A stretch of DNA of 64,000 bases from Arthrobacter sp. EPSL27 (GCF_001512305.1 NZ_LNUT01000004.1:65784-129783); one strand, 5' to 3'. Counted from the stretch's first letter, positions 28,947-38,355 are shown. The notes: generated by a model from the letters alone, not told the origin. Translations and numbers: made by a program.

Positions 28947-28989
28947 GGTTAAGTTCTACCCCATCCCTGCCGCTGAGTTGGGGTCATGC

Positions 28990-29760
28990 TCACCCGGAGG
29001 CCGGTGCCGCGGAGATCCAGAGCGGCGGATGCGCGGCGGTTCCGTCGGCATCGGGGTTGGCCACGTGGAGGGTGGGGATCAGGGCTTCCTCGAGGACCGC
29101 GGCCTCGTGACCGGCCTCCCCGAGGCGGTGGCGCAGGGCGTCAAAGTCGCCGGCGTACTCGAAGCCCAGACCCGCGCTGCCGGTGCCGGTACCGGCTCCG
29201 AGCATCAGGATCCCGCCGTTTTTCGCCGTGAACGCCTCCGATTCGGCGGTGTCCGTGCCTGCGTCGCCCGGGACAGGGCGGGGCTGGGCGCCGATATCGC
29301 GCAGCGTCTGCGCCGCCGCGACCGCGTCCTCGGAGAACCAGACACCGACGACGGCGATGTCCGGGTCGGCCTCGGCCGACCCGCCCCAGCTACCGTCGCC
29401 GGCGCGGGTTGCCGGGTCGGCCAGGAAGCTGAAACCGCCGGCGGCGGTGATGCGGCAGGACGGGCCGTGGTCCGCCTCGATGAGTTCCGCCGTGGTGCCG
29501 CCGGCGGTGGTGCTCCCGGCCGCGCCGGACTCCTTGGTCCGCCGGGCGAATTCCTTGAGGTCCCCCACTTCGACGCCTAGGGACGTGGTGCCGTCCTGGG
29601 GCGACCCTTCCTCGACGAAGTGCAGGGCCAGACGGCCGGAACCGGCGTCGAACTCCCGCCACGTGGGCTCGTCAACCGTCTTGACCAGGCCGAGGCCGGT
29701 CAGCAGCCGCTCCCACGGGTCAAGCCGGGAGGTGAAGTGGATCGGGCGGACTCGCAGCAT
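28990..29760 (-). CDS. VOC family (glyoxalase-like) protein
   Basis: A 256-residue protein with two vicinal-oxygen-chelate-like halves (about 1-120 and 130-256). The first half contains RLALHFVEEGSPQDG and TTSLGVEVGDLKEFARRTKE, the second VVGVWFSEDAVAAAQTLRDI and GILMLGAGTG. Metal ligands are not clear, so it could be a resistance or binding protein and not an enzyme. The last gene before a strand switch at 29.8 kb. Confidence 0.82.
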   Translation of the reverse strand: MLRVRPIHFTSRLDPWERLLTGLGLVKTVDEPTWREFDAGSGRLALHFVEEGSPQDGTTSLGVEVGDLKEFARRTKESGAAGSTTAGGTTAELIEADHGPSCRITAAGGFSFLADPATRAGDGSWGGSAEADPDIAVVGVWFSEDAVAAAQTLRDIGAQPRPVPGDAGTDTAESEAFTAKNGGILMLGAGTGTGSAGLGFEYAGDFDALRHRLGEAGHEAAVLEEALIPTLHVANPDADGTAAHPPLWISAAPASG

Positions 29761-29850
29761 CGTTGCTCCTCAGGTAGTGGTGGAAGGGGTCTCAGGAATA
29801 TCGTCCCACCAAAGCGGCCGCAGGGGGCGGGGCGGGAGCACAATGGTGCA

Positions 29851-30450
29851 ATGGCTCGTGAACTTGAGGAACTCCTGGTGAAGGATGCGGCCCAGTGGCG
29901 CGCCTGGCTGGAGGAACACCACGCGGACAGCCCGGGGGTGTGGCTGGTGCTGCACAAAAAAGGCGGCTCGGTGACGGAGCTGGACTACGAGGCCGCCCTG
30001 CAGGAAGCGCTCTGTTTCGGCTGGATCGACGGGCAGGGGCGGCGCCGCGACGAAGACAGTTCCTTCCAGCGGATGACCCGGAGGGGGCCGAAAAGTGTGT
30101 GGTCCGCCCGGAATGTGGAGCGGATCGGGCGTCTGGAGGCGGAGGGGAGGATGGCTGCTGCGGGACGCGCCGCCGTCGACAGTGCCAAGGCGGACGGGCG
30201 CTGGGAAGCCGCCTACTCCGGCGCGGCGACGGCGGAGGTGCCGGAGGATCTTGCCGCGGCCATCGCAGCGGAGCCGCGGGCGCAGGCGATGTTCGAGGTG
30301 CTGACCTCGGTGAACCGGTTCGCCCTGATCTACCGGACCAACGGCGTCAAGCAGGCCGCCACCCGGCAGAAGAAAATCGAAGGGTTCGTCGAGATGCTGG
30401 CCAGGCATGAAACGCCGTACCCGCAGAAACGACGCCCGACGGCGACCTGA
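29851..30450 (+). CDS. YdeI/OmpD-associated family protein
   Basis: A 199-residue cytoplasmic protein of the YdeI family (function not established). Typical segments are WRAWLEEHHADSPGVWLVLH, YEAALQEALCFGWIDGQGRR and FQRMTRRGPKSVWSARNVER. The C-terminus carries the bacteriocin-resistance-like helical part with RQKKIEGFVEMLA. The ATG at 29851 matches the family start, and GGGAG lies upstream. Divergent from the VOC gene. Confidence 0.9.
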   Translation: MARELEELLVKDAAQWRAWLEEHHADSPGVWLVLHKKGGSVTELDYEAALQEALCFGWIDGQGRRRDEDSSFQRMTRRGPKSVWSARNVERIGRLEAEGRMAAAGRAAVDSAKADGRWEAAYSGAATAEVPEDLAAAIAAEPRAQAMFEVLTSVNRFALIYRTNGVKQAATRQKKIEGFVEMLARHETPYPQKRRPTAT

Positions 30451-30481
30451 CCGGCCTCCGACCGGCTGGCGGCCGCGGTCC

Positions 30482-32404
30482 CTAGAAGCGGACGCCCATG
30501 GCCTGGGCAATCACCACGGCCGACGCCGAGGACCAGGCCTGCGGATGGCACGACGCCGGGTACGGCACCGCGTGCCCCGCCTCCCCGGCGGGGATGCCGG
30601 CGAAAAGTTCCGGCAGGCGGTGCCCGAACGCCCCGGACGCGGCCAGGAGGCCTTCGGCGATGGTTCGGGCCTCGGCGAGGAACCCCTCCGCGAGCAGTCC
30701 CCGGGCCGCAATCGCGGTGTCGTGGCTCCAGACGGACCCGCAGTGGTAGCTGAACGGCCAGAAGCCGGCGGCCCGCCGGGACATGGTGTGCACGCCGTAG
30801 CCGGAGAACAGGTCAGGGCCCAGCAGCCGGTCCGCCACGAGCCGGGCCTCGGAAGCGTCCAGGATGCCGGTGCCCAGCAGGTGGCCCATGTTGGACCCCG
30901 GGATGTCCAGGGGATCGCCGTGCCCGTCGAGGGCCATGGCAGGGAAGGCCCCGCCGTCGTCCTCGACCCAGAAGCGCGCCCGGAAATTCTGCTGCAGGGC
31001 CTCGGCAAAGTCCCGCAGCGCCTGGCTGCCGGGCTCGCCATAGGCGTCAAACAGATCAGCGGTGTGGACGGCGGCCTGGTAGGCGTAGCCCTGCACCTCG
31101 GAGAGGGCGATGGGCCCGTCCGCCTGCCGGCCGTCGCGGAACTGCATGGCGTCCCCGGAATCCTTCCAGCCCTGGTTGCTGAGGCCGTGGCCGGTGGCGT
31201 CCTGATAGCTGAGGAACCCGCTATTGGGGCTGCCGGGCGCGCCGCCGGCAGCCAGCAGCCAGTCCGCCGCCCGCACCGCGTTGGGCAGGAGGGAGCGGAC
31301 CGCGGCGTCGTCCAGCCCGGACTGGCCGAGTTCCGCCAGCAGGCACAGCCACAGCGGGGTAGAGTCGACGGCGCCGTAGTAGACTGGCGGGAGGCGCAGC
31401 CCCTGGCTCTCAAGCACCAGCTCCTTGGCGCGGAGTTCGTGCAGGATCTTGCCGGGCTCTTCGGCGGCGGCGGGATCGCTCCCGGTGCCCTGGAAGGCGG
31501 CCAGTGTGCGCAGCGTTCCGGCGGCGAGCCCGGCGTCGAGCGGCAGGAGCATCCGGGCCGCCCAGAGCGAGTCACGCCCGAACAAGGTGAAATACCACGG
31601 CGCCCCGGCGGCGAGGAACGGCGCGTCGGGCACCCGCCGCGTGGCCAGCCGGAGGCCGGCGAGCTCGTCGAGGGAGTTGTCCAGCAGCTGCCCCAGGGCA
31701 CCGGACGGTTGCGCGCGGACGCTGCGCGAGGCGGCCGGCGGGGCCGCCACCACGGCGTCGTCGCTGTCGGCGAGCACAGCCTGCCATTCGGCGTCGAACG
31801 GGCGCCCGCGTCCTGCCGTGCCGCGCCAGACGAGCCTCTCCCCGGCGGCGACGCTGCCGGGGGCCGCGACGGTCAGGGTCCGCCCGCCGTCGCGCCAGCG
31901 CAGCGTGGAATCGTCCGCCGCGAACGGCTCGGCGGGATCCCGGAAGCGGCTGAGGCGGATGGCGGCCATGTCGGTGAAGTCCGCGGCCAGCCGGACTTCG
32001 ATTTCCACCTCCAGCGACTCAAGGGACGTGGCAAGGTGCAGGGAATGGCGGACGACGCCGGGCGTGACCGTCCAGGTCTGGACCAGTTCGACGGCGGGAT
32101 CCTCCGTGGGCCCCGGGATGCCGCGGACCAGCCCGCGCACGCGCAGCACACCGCCGGTCTCCGCCTCCACGGTGGCCGGTTCCGGCTCCATGCCGTTCAC
32201 CCGGACCTCCGCCCGGCACAGCATCCGGGTGTCGCCGTGCAGCAGACCCGTGAACCAGCCCCCTCCTGCGGCAGCAGAGCCGGAGGAAACAGCAGAGCCG
32301 GAGGAACCGGCAGCGCCGGCCAGCCGCCCGTCGGCGTCGAGCCAGAGCTGGGTGGGCGCGGCAACGGAGCAGTGCTGGCGGTGGAGCGCTGGCTGAACAG
32401 TCAT
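30482..32404 (-). CDS. Glycogen-debranching-like amylo-alpha-1,6-glucosidase
   Basis: A 640-residue protein with an N-terminal glycogen-debranching (GDE N bis) domain, seen in GGGWFTGLLHGDTRML, and a C-terminal (alpha/alpha)6 barrel of the GH63/GH15 type. Barrel motifs include FLAAGAPWYFTLFGRDSLWA, GFLSYQDATGHGLSNQGWKDS (acidic catalytic candidate) and HTMSRRAAGFWPFSYHCGS. It lacks a signal peptide. Likely hydrolyses alpha-glucosides or glucosylglycerate-type solutes in the cytoplasm; the substrate is not determined. ATG at 32404 begins the first conserved block. Confidence 0.88.
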   Translation of the reverse strand: MTVQPALHRQHCSVAAPTQLWLDADGRLAGAAGSSGSAVSSGSAAAGGGWFTGLLHGDTRMLCRAEVRVNGMEPEPATVEAETGGVLRVRGLVRGIPGPTEDPAVELVQTWTVTPGVVRHSLHLATSLESLEVEIEVRLAADFTDMAAIRLSRFRDPAEPFAADDSTLRWRDGGRTLTVAAPGSVAAGERLVWRGTAGRGRPFDAEWQAVLADSDDAVVAAPPAASRSVRAQPSGALGQLLDNSLDELAGLRLATRRVPDAPFLAAGAPWYFTLFGRDSLWAARMLLPLDAGLAAGTLRTLAAFQGTGSDPAAAEEPGKILHELRAKELVLESQGLRLPPVYYGAVDSTPLWLCLLAELGQSGLDDAAVRSLLPNAVRAADWLLAAGGAPGSPNSGFLSYQDATGHGLSNQGWKDSGDAMQFRDGRQADGPIALSEVQGYAYQAAVHTADLFDAYGEPGSQALRDFAEALQQNFRARFWVEDDGGAFPAMALDGHGDPLDIPGSNMGHLLGTGILDASEARLVADRLLGPDLFSGYGVHTMSRRAAGFWPFSYHCGSVWSHDTAIAARGLLAEGFLAEARTIAEGLLAASGAFGHRLPELFAGIPAGEAGHAVPYPASCHPQAWSSASAVVIAQAMGVRF

Positions 32405-32544
32405 GCGCCCCACCCTATGCCGGGAGCCGGACCTGCTCAACGAACCCCGCGGGGCCCGCCGGCCGGATTCCTGGTGCCGTGGCCGGGCCGTAGCCGGGCC
32501 GTAGGCTGGAGGGACGGACACGTTTTCAGATGGGGGAACCGGAA

Positions 32545-32937
32545 ATGAACCGATGGACTTTGGGCGCTGCGGCAGCCGTGGCCGCTTGCTCCCTGGCAGC
32601 GTGTGCTGCCTCGGAGGTACCGCCGCCGCCGGCGGACGGGGGAACGTACCAGTCGATTGAAGATTTAAGGCAGGCGGTGGAAAACGCCGGCCTGCGGTGC
32701 CCGGAGCTGGTCCTGGACACCCCGCCCGCCAAGTTCGCCGCCTCCTCGGGAAGCTGCGGCGAGTTCCTGTTCCTGGCCACATACAGCAGCGACACGTATC
32801 TGCAGTCGCAGCTCGATTTTGTGGGGACGGCCGGGCAGAGGGCTATCAATGTCGGAAAGAACTGGACCGTGGTCAGTGAAGACCTGGACCGCCTCCAGAA
32901 ACACCTGGGCGGCACGGTCCTCCACACGGGGCCGTAA
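32545..32937 (+). CDS. Small lipoprotein of unknown function
   Basis: A 130-residue exported protein with a signal peptide and lipobox SLAAC (C20), followed by ASEVPPPPADGGT and a folded part with two further cysteines (RCPELVL and GSCGEFLF) that may form a disulfide. It resembles small actinobacterial lipoproteins with no known role. GGGGGA lies about nine bases upstream of the chosen ATG. It is convergent with the iron transporter ATPase. Confidence 0.8.
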   Translation: MNRWTLGAAAAVAACSLAACAASEVPPPPADGGTYQSIEDLRQAVENAGLRCPELVLDTPPAKFAASSGSCGEFLFLATYSSDTYLQSQLDFVGTAGQRAINVGKNWTVVSEDLDRLQKHLGGTVLHTGP

Positions 32938-32971
32938 CTCGCTCGCGTAGCTCCCGCCCGCGCGGGTACGG

Positions 32972-34147
32972 CTACGCCTGCGGCAGGTCGTCCATGGGGA
33001 AGGCCACGGCCTCGCCCACGACCCGGAGGCACAGCTCGGTGCCCGGGCGGGCGATGGAGGCGTTCCAGTGCCGGATGGTAATGATCTCGCCGCCGCCCGG
33101 GTAGCGGTGGTCCGCCAAGGCACCCTCCGCGAGGACGGGCGGGACCGCGAGCTTGAGCCGCACCGTGGTCTCCGGTCCGAAGTAATCGGTGTCCACCACC
33201 GTTCCGCGGATGGGTCCGTCCTCGGCGATCCGGATCTGCTCCGGGCGCAGCATCAGCTGGACGCGGCCCTGCGCCGGCGGCCGGCGCACGGGGATGCCGC
33301 CCAGGGAGCACGTGGCCAGGGAGCCTTCCATCCAGGCGTCGAGGATGACGGCGTCGCCCAGGAACTCGGCGGTGGCACGGTCCGCGGGCCGCGTGTAGAC
33401 AATGAACGGGTTGCCGATCTGCGCCAGCCGTCCGCCGCGCATCACCGCCACCTGGTCCGCGAAGGACAGCGCCTCGCCCTGGTCATGGGTGACCAGGATG
33501 GTGGTGACGCCGGCGTCGTGGAGGACCTTTCCCACGGCGCGGCGCGTGGCCACCCGCAGCCCGGCGTCGAGGGCGGAGAACGGTTCGTCCAGCAGCATGA
33601 GTTCCGGCTCCCTGGCCAGCGCACGGGCGAGGGCCACCCGCTGCTGCTGCCCGCCGGAGAGCTGGTGCGGGCGGCGCTTGGCCATGGCGGGGTCCAGCGA
33701 GACCATCTCCAGCAGCTCGCCCACCCGCGCCTTCACACCGCGGTGTCCGCCGGATAGCTTGGCGGAGTCCAGGCCGAAGGAGATGTTCTGGCCGACGCTC
33801 AGGTGCGGGAAGAGCGCCCCGTCCTGCGCCACGTAACCCACATGCCGTTTGTGCGCGGGAACCCAGACGCCGTCGCCGGCCACCTTGGCGCCGTTGAGCG
33901 AGATGCTGCCGGTGTCCGGGTGCTCAAACCCTGCGATGAGCCGCAGCAGGGTGGTCTTGCCGGAGCCTGACGGGCCCACAATCGCCGTTGTCCCGCCTTT
34001 GGCCACCGCGAGGTTGACGCCCTGGAGGACGGCCTGGGAGCCGAAGTTCTTGGTGACGGACTCGATTTCCAGGTGGCTGTTGGTGCTGGGGGCCACGGAG
34101 GGGGCGATCCGCGGTTCCGGAAGGCGCGAAGGGCTGTACTGGGTCAC
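32972..34147 (-). CDS. fbpC: Iron(III) ABC transporter ATP-binding protein (FbpC-like)
   Basis: A 391-residue ATPase with Walker A GPSGSGKT (58-65), Q-loop YVAQDGALFPHLS, signature LSGGQQQRVALARAL, Walker B LMLLDEPFSALD and H-loop VTHDQ. A C-terminal TOBE-like domain (MLRPEQIRI onward) is typical of FbpC/PotA. The start overlaps the permease stop by four bases. With FbpA and FbpB upstream it powers ferric iron import and is under the iron box at 36.9 kb. Confidence 0.94.
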   Translation of the reverse strand: MTQYSPSRLPEPRIAPSVAPSTNSHLEIESVTKNFGSQAVLQGVNLAVAKGGTTAIVGPSGSGKTTLLRLIAGFEHPDTGSISLNGAKVAGDGVWVPAHKRHVGYVAQDGALFPHLSVGQNISFGLDSAKLSGGHRGVKARVGELLEMVSLDPAMAKRRPHQLSGGQQQRVALARALAREPELMLLDEPFSALDAGLRVATRRAVGKVLHDAGVTTILVTHDQGEALSFADQVAVMRGGRLAQIGNPFIVYTRPADRATAEFLGDAVILDAWMEGSLATCSLGGIPVRRPPAQGRVQLMLRPEQIRIAEDGPIRGTVVDTDYFGPETTVRLKLAVPPVLAEGALADHRYPGGGEIITIRHWNASIARPGTELCLRVVGEAVAFPMDDLPQA

Positions 34148-35736
34148 TGTCCCGCTGCTTTCTTGGACTGTTGGAAAAGGAGGTAGGTCATCGGCGCCGA
34201 GATCAGGATCATCAGCAGGGCGTATGGCGCGGCGCCGGCGTAGTCGATCTCGCTGCTCTTGCTCCAGAACTCGGTGGCGAGCGTCCGGGTGCCGTTGGGG
34301 GAGAGCAGCAGGGTGGCCGTGAGTTCGTTCACGATCCCGAGGAACACCAGGGCGGCGCCCCCGGCGGCTGCCGGGGCGGTGAGCCGCAGTGTGACCCGGA
34401 GGAAGGCCAGCAGCGGCGGCTTGCCGAGCGCTTGGGCGGCCTCATCGAGTTCCTTCGGCGCCTGGGCCAGGCCGGAGCGGATGTTGACCAGGGCGCGCGG
34501 CAGGAACAGCAGCACGTACGCCGCTACCAGCAGGGCCGAGGTCTGGTAGAGATCCGGTGCGGCCTTGATGCTGACGGTCACGAAGGCCAGGCCCACCACA
34601 ATCCCGGGGAGGGAGCTGGTGATGTAATTGGACAGCTCCAGGGCCTTGCTGAACCAGCTGGGGTGCCGCACGGCCAAGTACGCCATGGGGAAGGCGACGA
34701 CCGTGGTGGCGAGGGCGCCCGCAAGGCCGTACGTCAGGGTTTGCAGGAGGGCCGGAAGGAATTCGTCCGCGGCCCAGATCTCCGGGCCGCCGGCGATGAT
34801 CCAGCGCAGCACAAAGGTCAGCGGCAGGCCGAAGGCCAGCGCGGTGAGCGCGGCCAGGAACAGCTGGGCCGGGACCTGGTAGACGTGCAGGGGCAGGCGG
34901 AGGGCGCCGGCCTGGGCGCCGGAACCGATCCTGGCGTAGCGTGCGCTGCCGCGGCTGCGGACCTCCACCAGCAGCAGGATCAGGCAAAAGAAGACCAGGA
35001 CGCTGGCCAGCATGTTCCCGGCGGTCCCGTTGAACGTGGACTGGTACTGCACCATGATGGCGGTGGTGAAGGTGTCGAAGCGGATCATCGCGAACGCGCC
35101 GTATTCGGCCAGCAGGTGCAGGGACACCAGCAGCGCCCCGCCGGTCATGGCAATGCGCAGCTGCGGCAGCACCACCCGGAAGAAAGTGCGCCAGGCGCCC
35201 AGGCCCAGGGCCGCCGCGGACTGTTCGATGGCGGGGTCCAGCCGGCCGAGCGCGGCGGCGGCCGGGATGTAGACCAGCGGGAAATAGGACAGCGTGGCAA
35301 TCAGCACGCCGGACCACAGCCCCTCCAGGGACGGCACCGCGGAGACCCAGGCGTAGCTGTTGACGAACGCCGGGATGGCCAGCGGCGCCGCGAGCAGCAC
35401 GGCCCACACCTTCCGCCCGCGGAGTGTGGTCCGCTCCACCAGCCAGGCCCCGCCCACGCCGAGCGCCAGGCAGAGCGGCACGGTGACCGCCATCAGCAGC
35501 ACAGTGTTGAGCAGCAGCTCGCCCACCCGCTCGCGGAAGATCAGGGCCGAGGCGGTCTCCCACCCCGTGGCGACCGTCATCACAATGACGTACCCCAGCG
35601 GGATCAGCGAAAACAGGGCAATGAGTACGGCAAGGATTGACACCGCGGAAACGCCGAAAGGCGGGCGGGGGCGTTTGCCCCGGCCCGCCGTCGTCGTGCC
35701 CCCGGGAGTTCCGGGTGCCGCCAGCTTGGTGGTCAC
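34144..35736 (-). CDS. fbpB: Iron(III) ABC transporter permease (FbpB-like)
   Basis: A 530-residue membrane protein made of two fused permease halves of about six spans each. Each half has a coupling loop, EQSAAALGLGAWRTFFRVVL and DEAAQALGKPPLLAFLRVTL, so one polypeptide supplies both ATPase docking sites, as in FbpB and ThiP. It is followed four bases overlapping by fbpC and preceded by fbpA with a gap of four bases. Confidence 0.94.
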   Translation of the reverse strand: MTTKLAAPGTPGGTTTAGRGKRPRPPFGVSAVSILAVLIALFSLIPLGYVIVMTVATGWETASALIFRERVGELLLNTVLLMAVTVPLCLALGVGGAWLVERTTLRGRKVWAVLLAAPLAIPAFVNSYAWVSAVPSLEGLWSGVLIATLSYFPLVYIPAAAALGRLDPAIEQSAAALGLGAWRTFFRVVLPQLRIAMTGGALLVSLHLLAEYGAFAMIRFDTFTTAIMVQYQSTFNGTAGNMLASVLVFFCLILLLVEVRSRGSARYARIGSGAQAGALRLPLHVYQVPAQLFLAALTALAFGLPLTFVLRWIIAGGPEIWAADEFLPALLQTLTYGLAGALATTVVAFPMAYLAVRHPSWFSKALELSNYITSSLPGIVVGLAFVTVSIKAAPDLYQTSALLVAAYVLLFLPRALVNIRSGLAQAPKELDEAAQALGKPPLLAFLRVTLRLTAPAAAGGAALVFLGIVNELTATLLLSPNGTRTLATEFWSKSSEIDYAGAAPYALLMILISAPMTYLLFQQSKKAAGQ

Positions 35737-35740
35737 GTGG

Positions 35741-36796
35741 TTACAGCAGTCCTGCCTTGGTCATCATCTCGGTGACCTTCTCGGAGTTGAGCTTGGCCGG
35801 GTCCACCGTGGGAGCCTGCAGCTCCGCCAGCGGGACCAGCTTTTCGTTGGCCGGGACGTCGGACGCGATGGCGTATTCGAAGGACGTGCCCTTCTGCAGG
35901 ACCTCCTGGCCCTTCTTGCCGGTGATGAACTTGACGAAGGCCTGGGCGGCCGCCGCGTTCTTCGAGGACTGCAGCACGCCGCCGCCGGAGACGGACACAA
36001 ACGCGCCCGGGTCCTGGTTCTTGAAGTAGTACGGGGTGACGTTCTTGGAGTTCTCGCCGGTCTTGGCCTGGTCGCCGTAGTAGTAGTAGTGGTAGATCAG
36101 GGCGGCGTCGACCTCGCCGGCGTTGACCGCCTTCATGGCCGTGCTGTTGCCCTTGTAGGCCTTGAAGTTCTCCTTCATGCCCTGCAGCCATTCCTCCGTG
36201 GCGGCTTCGCCCTTGAGCTCGAGCAGTGCGGAGACGATGGCCTGGAAGTCGGCACCGGACGGCGATGCCGCCCACTTGCCCTGCCATTCCGGCTTGGCCA
36301 GGTCCAGCATGGACTTGGGCAGCTGGTCCTCGGTGAGCTTGGCCTTGTCATAGACCAGCACGGTGGAGCGGGCCGCGATGCCGGTCCACTTGTTGGTGGA
36401 GGGGCGGAATTCGGCCGGCACCTGGTCAATGGTGGCCTGGTCGACGTCGGCGAAGAGCCCGGCGTTTTCCACCTGGGCCATGGCCGGGGAGTTCTCCGTG
36501 AGGAAGACGTCGGCCGGGGAGGCCTTGCCTTCCTGGATGATCTGGTTGGACATCTCCGTGTCGGAGCCCTGGCGCATGGTCACCTTGACGCCGGTTTCTG
36601 CGGTGAACGCGTCCACCCATTCCTTCGTCAGGGACTCATGCTGGGCGTTGTAGACGGTGATCTCGCCGGAGATTCCGGAGCCAGCGGCGGCGCTGCTGTT
36701 GGGGGACGTCGAGGCGCCGGAGCCACAGGCGGACAGGCCGAGCGCGGCGGTGGCGGCAAGTGCAATACCTGCCAGCGCGTTGGTGCGGATCTTCAT
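35741..36796 (-). CDS. fbpA: Iron(III) ABC transporter substrate-binding lipoprotein (FbpA-like)
   Basis: A 351-residue lipoprotein with lipobox LSAC (C24) after a typical signal peptide. The mature protein starts GEITVYNAQHESLTKEWVDA and contains HYYYYG, the tyrosine cluster that coordinates ferric iron in FbpA. ITVYNAQ and TGVKVTMRQGSD are family features. First gene of the operon; its promoter has a consensus iron box, so it should be repressed by iron-loaded IdeR/DtxR. Confidence 0.95.
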   Translation of the reverse strand: MKIRTNALAGIALAATAALGLSACGSGASTSPNSSAAAGSGISGEITVYNAQHESLTKEWVDAFTAETGVKVTMRQGSDTEMSNQIIQEGKASPADVFLTENSPAMAQVENAGLFADVDQATIDQVPAEFRPSTNKWTGIAARSTVLVYDKAKLTEDQLPKSMLDLAKPEWQGKWAASPSGADFQAIVSALLELKGEAATEEWLQGMKENFKAYKGNSTAMKAVNAGEVDAALIYHYYYYGDQAKTGENSKNVTPYYFKNQDPGAFVSVSGGGVLQSSKNAAAAQAFVKFITGKKGQEVLQKGTSFEYAIASDVPANEKLVPLAELQAPTVDPAKLNSEKVTEMMTKAGLL

Positions 36797-36877
36797 GGGG
36801 CTGCTTTCGTAAGGAAGGTCTTAGGGTCCCTAGCCCCCTGTGAGCGGGGGGAAGTTAGGGCGTGCTCACTACGAAAA

Positions 36878-36907
36878 ACTGTAGGTTAGCCAAACCTAAG
36901 CAACCAA
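36878..36907 (-). promoter_or_regulatory. fbpABC promoter
   Basis: On the minus strand, TTGGTT (36902-36907) and TACAGT (36878-36883) are spaced 18 bp. The iron box fills the spacer. Transcription would start near 36871, leaving a 75-base leader that holds a small CCCCC/GGGGG hairpin around 36834-36850. Confidence 0.65.
36881..36899. promoter_or_regulatory. IdeR/DtxR iron box
   Basis: The 19-bp sequence GTAGGTTAGCCAAACCTAA matches the IdeR/DtxR consensus TTAGGTTAGSCTAACCTAA at 17 of 19 positions. It lies between -35 and -10 of the fbpABC promoter, the classic position for iron-dependent repression. Confidence 0.88.
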
Positions 36908-36962
36908 GCTGAAGGCGCCTTAAGTGATCAGGATCACAGTAATTACGAAACTATTGCGTGAC

Positions 36963-38186
36963 TTAATTCGAAGGTGTGATGTTTCCGGGTCCCGGGAGTC
37001 CGGCGGGGCCCGCAATTGACGCGGCGGCCTCCAACACCATCCAGGCCTGCAGCTGGGTGGAAAGTTCGACGGCGGCGCCCTCCGGATAGGTGGCGTGCGC
37101 CGGCCGCTCGGGGCGGGCCGAGAACAGGACCCGGCCGCCCTTGCGGGCCAGCGGATCCCCGGCCGGCACGATGCGGCGGCCCTGCCAGAAGGCCTCGGCG
37201 GTGCCGGTCACCAACGCCGCGGCCGTGCTCCGGGTAGCGACCGGAAGCCGCGGGTCGGAGGCGGCCAGGGCCAGGTACCGGACCAGGATGCCGGTGAACA
37301 GCCCGCCGTCGCCGGTGCCCTCACAGCGCAGCACCGCGGCGCTGCCCCCGGCCGGCGTGGCCGGGAGGGTGAGGTTGCGGGCGACGGCGGCCACCAGTGC
37401 GGACGCGCGGCCCAGGTTGGCGTCGCCGCCGAGTTCCAGCAGGGCGCCCAGGACCGGACCCTGGTTGTACGTGTAAATGGCGCTTTCCAGCACCACGTCC
37501 CCGTCCGGAGCGATGCGCAGCCCGTCCTGGTACAGGCCCTGTGCCGGGTCGAACAGCCGGGCCTCCAGCCAGTCCAGCAGGGCCTGCGCTCTGGCCTGCT
37601 TGCCGGTGCGGGCGTAGTAGAGGGCCACCGGGGCCGTGGCCGGGGTGTTTTTGAAGTCCCGCTTCTTGCTCCAGAACGTGCCGCCGCCGAGGTCGTCTGT
37701 GGATGCGGAGTCGAACTGCAGGGTGAGGCGCTGGAGGGCCCTGGCATTGCGGCGGCGGCCAGCCGCCTTGCGGCTGTCCTCCGCAAGTTTTTCCAGCCGC
37801 AGCGTGGACAGCGCCAGCCAGGCCATGTCGTCGTAGTAGTTGTTGACGAAGGTCAGGAAGTTGCGCAGCCGGATCCCTGTGACCAGGCGGGAGGCCAGCC
37901 GGCCGGCGCTGGGCCGGTCATCGCCGTCGAAGCGGGTGGCGGGCCTGCCAGCACGCCCCAGTTCCCGGCGGCCGGTATCCACGAGGCAGTCCACATAGTG
38001 CGCCTGCCACCAGTAGTGCCAGGGCCGGGCCAGGTTCTTGAGTCCGCCCGACGGCCGCACGATGGCGGCGATGTGCGTCCCCGGCAGGAACAGGAGCCGC
38101 TGCCCGAACATCCGGGTCACCGAACGGGCCGCCTCGTCGGCCCGGAGCGGCCAGTCGGGGGCGGCGGACGTCTCTGCGTGGGTCAT
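36963..38186 (-). CDS. Glycoside hydrolase family 76-like protein
   Basis: A 407-residue (alpha/alpha)6-barrel protein related to GH76 alpha-1,6-mannanases. NNYYDDMAWLALSTLRLEKL carries the paired catalytic aspartates D119-D120, and GGGTFWSKKRDFKNTPATAP and AIYTYNQGPVLGALLELG are conserved GH76 segments. No signal peptide is seen, so a cytoplasmic role in remodelling mannan or glycolipid precursors is possible. Not evidently linked to the iron operon next door. Confidence 0.88.
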   Translation of the reverse strand: MTHAETSAAPDWPLRADEAARSVTRMFGQRLLFLPGTHIAAIVRPSGGLKNLARPWHYWWQAHYVDCLVDTGRRELGRAGRPATRFDGDDRPSAGRLASRLVTGIRLRNFLTFVNNYYDDMAWLALSTLRLEKLAEDSRKAAGRRRNARALQRLTLQFDSASTDDLGGGTFWSKKRDFKNTPATAPVALYYARTGKQARAQALLDWLEARLFDPAQGLYQDGLRIAPDGDVVLESAIYTYNQGPVLGALLELGGDANLGRASALVAAVARNLTLPATPAGGSAAVLRCEGTGDGGLFTGILVRYLALAASDPRLPVATRSTAAALVTGTAEAFWQGRRIVPAGDPLARKGGRVLFSARPERPAHATYPEGAAVELSTQLQAWMVLEAAASIAGPAGLPGPGNITPSN

Positions 38187-38251
38187 GGCTCCAGCCTAGC
38201 GGCGGGGACGGGTGCAGGGCCGGAGCGGACATGCCCCGCGGGTGAAGGTGC

Positions 38252-38267
38252 GGAATGCCCGCATTCC
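38252..38267. promoter_or_regulatory. 7-2-7 inverted repeat upstream of SDR gene
   Basis: GGAATGC (38252-38258) and GCATTCC (38261-38267) are perfectly complementary around CC, 89 bases before the SDR start; AGTTA and TAACT (38268-38285) form a second short inverted repeat. Dyads of this size are typical of TetR or GntR operators. No regulator is adjacent. Confidence 0.35.
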
Positions 38268-38355
38268 AGTTAACCTGAACTAACTAAGCTCCTGCAGATC
38301 CGTGGCGACCGGCACGGTGCCGCGGCGGGTTCCGGTTCCACATCAAGGAGGATGC

